Below, one piece after another: positions 56,023 through 64,000 of a stretch of 64,000 bases of DNA. Under the pieces are notes generated by a model, which saw only the letters and a list, made by a program, of their open reading frames with translations, had not been told where the DNA came from and made no database searches. The translations under genes were made by a program, and so were the position numbers. The stretch is from the NCBI GenBank assembly GCA_016584305.1, contig JACEEZ010009445.1, forward strand, positions 1-64,000, written 5' to 3'. Position 1 is the stretch's first letter, and the number at the start of each line of letters is the position of its first letter. This DNA comes from Chionoecetes opilio (lineage: Eukaryota > Arthropoda > Malacostraca > Decapoda > Majidae).

Positions 56023-57454
56023 TAAAAATAGCCTTCTGCTTTACTTATTGATTTCCTCTGCCCTAAATGACCCGATTCCTTATTGTGAATTAATTCCATA
56101 GCCGCTCGCTTCAGTTCACTAGGTAAAACCAATAAATAGTGTATACTGTTATCGAACTGTGGTTTAGTTAAATATAAAATTCCTCCTTCTATTACGAATT
56201 GATCTAAAGTATTTCTGGGGTATTTAGATCTGGGTATTCTGCCTCCTTCTAGATACTCTATCATTTCTCTCCATCTATGGTCCTCTCGTTGCATTTCCTT
56301 TACTTCTTCTTTAGTTTTTCCTAACCACCTCTCTTCTACTTGACATCGAATGATTCTTACTGGTCTACTAAGTTGGTCTGCTACAGTGTTCTTTTTCCCT
56401 GCTTTATACTCTATCTGATACCTATAGTCTCTCATCTCTAGGATCCATCTGTTCATCCTAGGTGACTTAGTTCGTTGTTTAAAGACTGACACTAACGGTT
56501 GGTGGTCTGTTCTGATGATCACCTTGGTTCCCCACAGGAAATGATGAAACTGTCTGCAAGCTAAAACTATTCCTAAGGCTTCCCTATCTGTCGCTGAGTA
56601 TCGCGTCTCAACTGGTTTTAATTTCTTTGAAAAATAAGAGATTACTTGGGCTTTGCCCTCATCACTATACTGCATCAGTACTGCTCCTACGTGAGTTTGG
56701 CTAGCATCGGTATCCAACACAAATGGCTTATTAATGTTGGCCTTAGTTAAGATGGGAGCACTAGTCAGTTTATCCTTTAATATCTGAAATGCTTGCTGGC
56801 TTTCCTCTGACCATTTAAATGGGTTATCTTTCTTGGTCAAATTAGTGATAGGCACCGCTATCTTAGCGAATCCTTCTATGTACTTCCTATAGAAACCTAC
56901 CATACCTAGAAATCTTCTGGTTTCCTTGACATTAGTTGGGGGTTTCATTTTGTCTACGGCTGCCATATTGTCTGGGTTGGGTTGGTAACCTTCCTTGTTC
57001 ACTAAGTGTCCCAGAAAATTAACTTTTCTTTGTCCTATTTTACATTTGGTCAGATTTAATTTGACTCCAAATCTAGTCAGATGTCCAAATAATTTATCGA
57101 TCCTTTCCAATAATTTCTCGTAACTGGGTGCCATCAGGATTATGTCATCCAGATAATTTTTAAGCCAATTTTCTTTCAGTAAAGGAGTTAAGATCTGGGC
57201 TAATTTGCGTGAGAAAATTGCTGCACTGCAATTTAATCCAAAGGGAAGTCTTTTGAATCTATATAAGGATATCCCTTCACTGAAAGTTGTTAGATCTTTA
57301 CTACTTTCATCTAACAGTACTTGATAATACGCATCTTTCATATCTAGGGTGGCATAGTATTCATAGCCCGCTACCGATTCTACTAACTCTTCCAATTTAG
57401 GTAGGGGGTGTATATCAGTGGCTAAATGTTGATTCACCTTTCTATAGTCTAGAC
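55911..57454 (-). CDS. Ty3 pol: RT (most of palm) and RNase H, 5' end cut by hAT
   Basis: Coding resumes directly at the hAT target duplication with LDYRKVNQH. RT catalytic motifs follow: TLDMKDAYYQV (first Asp), RLPFGLNCSAAIF, and YLDD. RNase H follows with FVLDTDASQTHVGAVL, SATDREALGIVLA and IIRTDHQPLV, carrying the expected Asp, Glu and Asp. Then comes the linker with LSRP and the integrase zinc finger start (NKESGHLGQRKSISKAEGYF). All catalytic residues are present. The frame ends at 55911 and integrase continues in another frame. Confidence 0.93.
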
Positions 57455-59994
<2,540 letters not shown>

Positions 59995-59995
59995 G

Positions 59996-60632
59996 TCTAG
60001 ACACATCCTTTTTTCCCCATTCGGCTTGTTAACCAGTACTATAGGACTTAACCACGCAGCTGTGGAATTTTCTATTATGTCCTTCTCTTCCATTTCTCTC
60101 AACATTTTAGCTATTAGTTCTTTAGCTTTCTCCGGATACCTATATGTAACTCCTCTACATGGTTTTGGATCTAACACCTGAATATGAGCGGGTTCAGTTT
60201 TCATGGTACCTAGTTCTCCTGCATCTAAGATAATAGTTCATGTGCTCTTTTATCAAGGCGAAAAGATGATGCCTCTCCTGTTCACTTAAGTGTTTTCCAG
60301 TCTCCTTTTTCTAGAATTGCCTGTATTCGCTCCGGTCGAGTACCATTACCCTCGCTACCATCACTATCGGGTAACATTGCGTTACTCATCCTAGTGGTGA
60401 GACAACGTGTTTCTGCCGTAACTTGCTGTTCTTGAATTTCTTCTGAGTTTACTACTCTATATTTAGCTAAAATTGTACCAGGACGTAACTTCAGCTGTCC
60501 ACTACTGTTATTAATTATTGGTAGAAAGATAGTTCTTTCTTTTGTAACCTGGATGCATACAGGTGCTATATTTTGCACTTGTTTTTTTGTGTCCACCAAG
60601 AGAGTGGTTCCTTCTACCTCGTCCACTGACAA
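59996..60632 (-). pseudogene. Ty3 pol: segment after protease and start of RT (frame breaks)
   Basis: 60282-60632 encodes a linker with PIINNSSGQLKLRPGTILAK, typical of the region between protease and RT. Two or three frame changes occur between about 60200 and 60310. 59996-60204 encodes VLDPKPCRGVTYRYPEKAKE and ENSTAAWLSPIVLVNKPNGE, the first conserved RT block, and stops where the hAT element begins. The remaining RT lies on the other side of that insertion. Confidence 0.8.
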
Positions 60633-60782
60633 TTCTAAACCATTGAGTTTCTTTCTGGTTTTATGGTCACACTTTGTTGTATCCTTATATGACAGCTTGA
60701 TTTATGCACCTCCTCTTCGCACTTTTCACTCTTAACTGCTCTGATGGTACCGTATCGGTGTTTAACAAAATTTAAGGGATAG

Positions 60783-61105
60783 TTAGGTTAGCCCACATGA
60801 CTTTCTTTTGTTTGTAATTGATAGTTTATTTCTTCTAGTCCTATTATGTTTCATCCCTATCAGGGCTTGGGTGGATAAATATTGATCTGGAACAGCTAAC
60901 ATCAGCACTTCTATTGTTCTATCTATTCCTAAGGGTATTTTTACTCTTACTTGACCTAAGATTCTCAACTCCTTGCCCGTTATACCGGTTAAACTAGGGG
61001 TGTTACTGTGGGTTCTTATTTTAAGTTGTAAATCTAAAGCTGCACTCTTTTTTATAAGTGAATATTCGCTTCCTGTGCTAATAAAACTTCCATGACGTGA
61101 TCATT
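60783..61105 (-). pseudogene. Ty3 protease region (broken)
   Basis: The minus strand contains STGSEYSLIKKSAALDLQ near 61040-61070 and LGQVRVKIPLGID then EVLMLAVPDQYLSTQALIGM (60783-60968), the flap and C-terminal parts of a retropepsin. In the frame that joins these, the expected D(T/S)G triad reads S-T-G. Coding upstream (INDHVMEV at about 61095) is in another frame. So the protease is either defective or misread by a small indel. Confidence 0.65.
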
Positions 61106-61119
61106 AATGGCTAAGGGGA

Positions 61120-62235
61120 TTATTGGGATTGATGTTTACTATCACCGGAAGATCCTGTCCTCCCCGGACAATTTGGATTCCCTCTTCTACATCCTATTCT
61201 CCCGCAATCGAAACAAGCGTTGCTATTTTCTTCCTTCGACAGTCTGCCGGCTGAGTGGTTGTTCATTCTACAGTAGGGACAAAACATCTGTGAATCCCTT
61301 CTCCAAGCTAAACTCGACGGCTTCTGGTCGTTACATACTTTCCAGGCTTGTAATTTCCTTCCCATCCCTTCCATCTGTGCACGCAGTTCTCTAACCTCTG
61401 ACTGACTAGCCGACAGTTCCTGTGACTGTTCCCGTGTGTTGGGAGGACTACTCTGGGAAGCGGGTGTTATTTCTGACGGCTGTCGTGGCTGGTTTACCGC
61501 GAACATTTTGTTGGTGTTTCTTCCGATGGCAATGGCCCTCTCGGTCTCCACTCTCTCTATGAATTTTTTTAGAGGGATTTGTTCATCCATAAAAAGTTCT
61601 AATTTCTCTTTACTGTGACTTGGCAATCCTCGCAATAGTTTTTTCTTAATGATTTTATCCCTACGGGGAATTTCTCCTGGGTATTTTGACTTCGCTTCCA
61701 GTATGGCGTATTTGCATTTGAGTTTATTTGCAAATTCTTGTGGATCTTCCATCCAGTCATACTGGACTTCAGAAATACTGTTAAGGATTCTGTCGACATT
61801 ATTGTCTGTTAGCTCATCGTATAACTAATAAGTTAGGGTGTTCCATGATCTAAAATCATGCTGACTGAGGGCATTCTGTATCAATAAGGCTAATTGCGGA
61901 TCTACTCTATACATAAGTATCCTCTTTCTCTCCTTCAAATCCTCTGAACAACTTTCTACCTGGGAAAGGAAAACTGTCAACCTTCCCTCTGCTTCGATAC
62001 CTTGTAAATCCCCGAGGTTCAGTATTTGTATATCTCTCGGTTTTATTAATGATCTCATTGGTCTCCTAACTTCCTGCTCCTCCTCCTTATTTTTCAAAAA
62101 TAACTCAACCGTTTCTTTCGTCTTTGCTACTTCTTGTTCTAGCTGACTCATCCACTTGAATCGCTCGCATTGTTCGGGACGGGTTTCGCCTCTCTCTTGT
62201 GTTACTCCTTCCTCCTTCTTAAAGCTCTCTACCAT
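61120..62235 (-). pseudogene. Ty3 gag with one in-frame stop
   Basis: A single frame of 372 codons runs from the ATG at 62235 to 61120, with one TAG at 61825-61827. The first part (136 aa) is Glu/Lys-rich, then has a capsid-like LGDLQGIEAEGRLTVFLSQV and RILMYRVDPQLALLIQNALS. After the stop come DPQEFANKLKCKYAILEAKS and KLLRGLPSHSKEKLELFM (capsid C-terminal part), a Gln/Ser-rich linker, and Cys-rich knuckle-like CPYCRMNNH and CFDCGRIGC. Gag forms the particle and binds RNA. The stop could be a mutation, a sequencing error, or a programmed readthrough site. Confidence 0.82.
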
Positions 62236-62635
62236 TGCTTCCTTTTGAGGAAATCCTCCAAATCCTTTACTGAAAACCCATTAAATCCTCCATCTTAAAA
62301 AAAATAATTTCCTTCCGTAATAAAAAAAATGTATTTTCCCTGATTTTTCCAACTAGTGTTGGGCTTCCACGGTGGCTATTAAACTCACGACAACCCTCCG
62401 AAGATGCTTACTTGCTGGGGCGTCTTCCAAGCCTCAACACTTATTTACGTATTTTTATGTCCTAATTACGGTGGGTGACCAGGCCCTCCTAACGCCTGCA
62501 CTGCCGCCCATGCCTGATAGTTGTGTCCTATTACATTTACTAGCTTCTCATATATAAAACCCCTGCTCGTCCTACCGAAATGCACCCCTCATACGCTAAG
62601 CCGTGTGCATAGGTTTGGCGTTAAAGCTTAATTTC
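62236..62635 (-). other. Spacer between SGNH-like ORF and gag
   Basis: 400 bp without an ORF on the element strand. How gag would be translated downstream of the first ORF is not evident; a splice site, internal initiation or reinitiation are all possible. Confidence 0.5.
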
Positions 62636-63037
62636 CTATACTGCGTTAGTTTTTTTATTTAATTTATTGTTTATTGCCCTGCTTATTTTATCATAATTTT
62701 CTTGTTCTACTCTCCTAGCGTAATGGTCTGTTATGATCCTATGTTCTATCATACAAATCCTTATCTCACATCGGCACGTTGCCTGCAATGTTTCTACTAC
62801 TTTCCTAATATCTTCCACTATTGCTTCCACCTTACTGTTGCCTTTAATATCATTACTGCCTAACCATAGGATGACTAACTCAAATTCTTTCTGTAATACT
62901 CCGTTGAGTCTGTCATCTACAAGGAAGGTTCTAGCCTTGCCTCCCGGCGCTCTGTAAACTTCTACTGTTACGTTAGGCTCATCCACCTCCACAGTCTGAG
63001 GGATCTGGCTATGTCCTACTAACGCTACTCTATACAT
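62636..63037 (-). CDS. SGNH/GDSL-hydrolase-like ORF between 5' LTR and gag (133 aa)
   Basis: It is the first ORF of the Ty3 transcript. I chose the ATG at 63037; the frame is open upstream to 63085. It starts MYRVALVGHSQIPQ, where G-H-S fits SGNH block I (Ser nucleophile). APGGKA fits block II (Gly). LVILWLGSNDI carries the G-x-N-D of block III. The later MIEHRIITDHY region has Asp and His, but not a clear D-x-x-H. Helix-rich KISRAINNKLNKK ends it. Length is short for a full esterase. Related esterase domains occur in ORF1 of CR1 non-LTR elements, but I know of no standard Ty3 gene in this position. Function is inferred only from fold motifs. Confidence 0.72.
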   Translation of the reverse strand: MYRVALVGHSQIPQTVEVDEPNVTVEVYRAPGGKARTFLVDDRLNGVLQKEFELVILWLGSNDIKGNSKVEAIVEDIRKVVETLQATCRCEIRICMIEHRIITDHYARRVEQENYDKISRAINNKLNKKTNAV

Positions 63038-63119
63038 GGATATGACACTGTGTACTGGCACTTGGCGAAAATAATTAACTAACAAGGAGTTAGTTGGCTC
63101 GTGGGTAAGCGGAAACCAT

Positions 63120-63148
63120 CGAATGGATCCAAACCGCTGTCACCAAAA
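63120..63148 (-). promoter_or_regulatory. Primer-binding-site candidate
   Basis: Minus-strand sequence directly after the 5' LTR is TTT then TGGTGACAGCGGTTTGG. TGG starts are expected for sites pairing with the CCA end of a tRNA. I could not assign the tRNA. Confidence 0.6.
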
Positions 63149-63984
63149 TGTAGTGGTCATTTTGACCATCTATCCTAATGTTACCATTATGTAGTGCCCA
63201 CCTTGGGAGTGTACTCTACAGTCCTGGTTACTCCGCTGCCACCACCCACATTAAGTGGGAAAAAATATATGATTGAACCAAAAACAAAAAGATTTAAGAA
63301 AATATGTATGTTGGAAACTGAATGATAACTCGTTAATATATTTCTAATTATAATATATTCAACTCTTTACTGTCTCACTTCCCAACTGGTGTACATTCAT
63401 AAGTTATCTTAATATTAAGTCTTCCTTCCCTCCTAGCGATACGCACGCGAAATGCTCAAGTCGTTATCCTAATATAATTTACTAACTTTGGTAACTTCAG
63501 TCTCACTGTTACCCCTTAACGATACGCACATGTAATGCTCAAGTCATTATCCTAATATAATGTATACGTAGTCTATCCCACTTCCAACTGTTTCCCTCTC
63601 ACTTATTTTTCAATTTCCTTCTTTTCTCCTTGTCCTCACACGGCTGGCTGTGACATGTTGTGGTTGCCCCCTCTGCTCATTTGTGAGCGCTTGGCCCCCT
63701 GGTCCGCCAACAGCATCCTACCTTGGGACCCTTTACCAAGGGCGAGAATATCACCTTCCCACAGGCGACTTAACTCAACGAACGTCGAGCTGCTTCTCAA
63801 ATTATTCTAACCTAGAATCCCCGTTCTCACCTCGTTTCGCTACGTGTCTTAATTACTACTGGTTTAAAATATAAGCCTAACCAGTGATTCAGGAATGAGG
63901 CGTGGAGGAAAATTCCTCGTTAGCTTATTGATACTTATGTGTTATTTCATCTCTTCCCCTATTAATGTAATTTCTCGCGTTACA
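63149..63984 (-). repeat. 5' LTR of the Ty3 element (836 bp)
   Basis: Its offset to the 3' LTR is a constant 9737 bp across its length, so there are no indels between the copies. It drives the element if active. Beyond it, the window ends in TACACACACACACACC, the continuation of the SINE tail. Confidence 0.95.
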
Positions 63985-64000
63985 TACACACACACACACC

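Overview
This is eukaryotic, intron-bearing, repeat-saturated nuclear DNA, most likely from a crustacean and probably a decapod. That placement is inference. It rests on CCTAA (TTAGG-type) motifs, CR1-like retroelements whose 3' ends carry a repeated ACTAGGTAAATAC-type motif, RTE- and Jockey-like elements of the kind common in crabs and shrimps, and abundant TA-flanked MITEs. There are no bacterial-style operons, RNA genes or CRISPR arrays.

The only cellular gene recognised is mus81, the structure-specific endonuclease subunit. Three consecutive exons lie on the + strand: 29693-29871 (ERCC4 nuclease motif ERKRMDD), 46441-46578 and 46798-47006. Splice sites and codon phases agree across both introns. 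The first intron is about 16.6 kb and is filled with transposons. The last two exons each contain one frame break.

Layout: 1-1030, minisatellites (17-bp G/T-rich unit; 33-bp unit with CCTAA). 1650-19330, decayed CR1-, RTE- and Jockey-like non-LTR fragments and two tRNA-derived SINE families; large parts look like unpolished long-read consensus with stretched homopolymers. 20400-29690, a broken gene of an uncharacterised transposase-like family (minus strand), split by a 4.0-kb hAT transposon with a perfect 8-bp target duplication. 29693-47006, the mus81 segment; its intron holds a three-level nest of TA-flanked elements, a hAT MITE, a piggyBac-type MITE, several retroelement fragments and a 25-bp minisatellite. 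47084-53411, more nested MITEs, a CR1-like fragment and SINEs. 53412-63986, a complete-length Ty3/gypsy retrotransposon on the minus strand.

The Ty3 element is the most notable unit. Its LTRs differ at one position that I could find. It has a primer-binding-site-like sequence, a polypurine tract, gag, protease remnant, RT, RNase H and integrase. Its first ORF, between the 5' LTR and gag, encodes an SGNH/GDSL-hydrolase-like protein, which is not a standard Ty3 component. Its RT is interrupted by a 2.54-kb hAT transposon flanked by the palindromic duplication GTCTAGAC. The whole element sits in the (CA)n tail of a tRNA-derived SINE.
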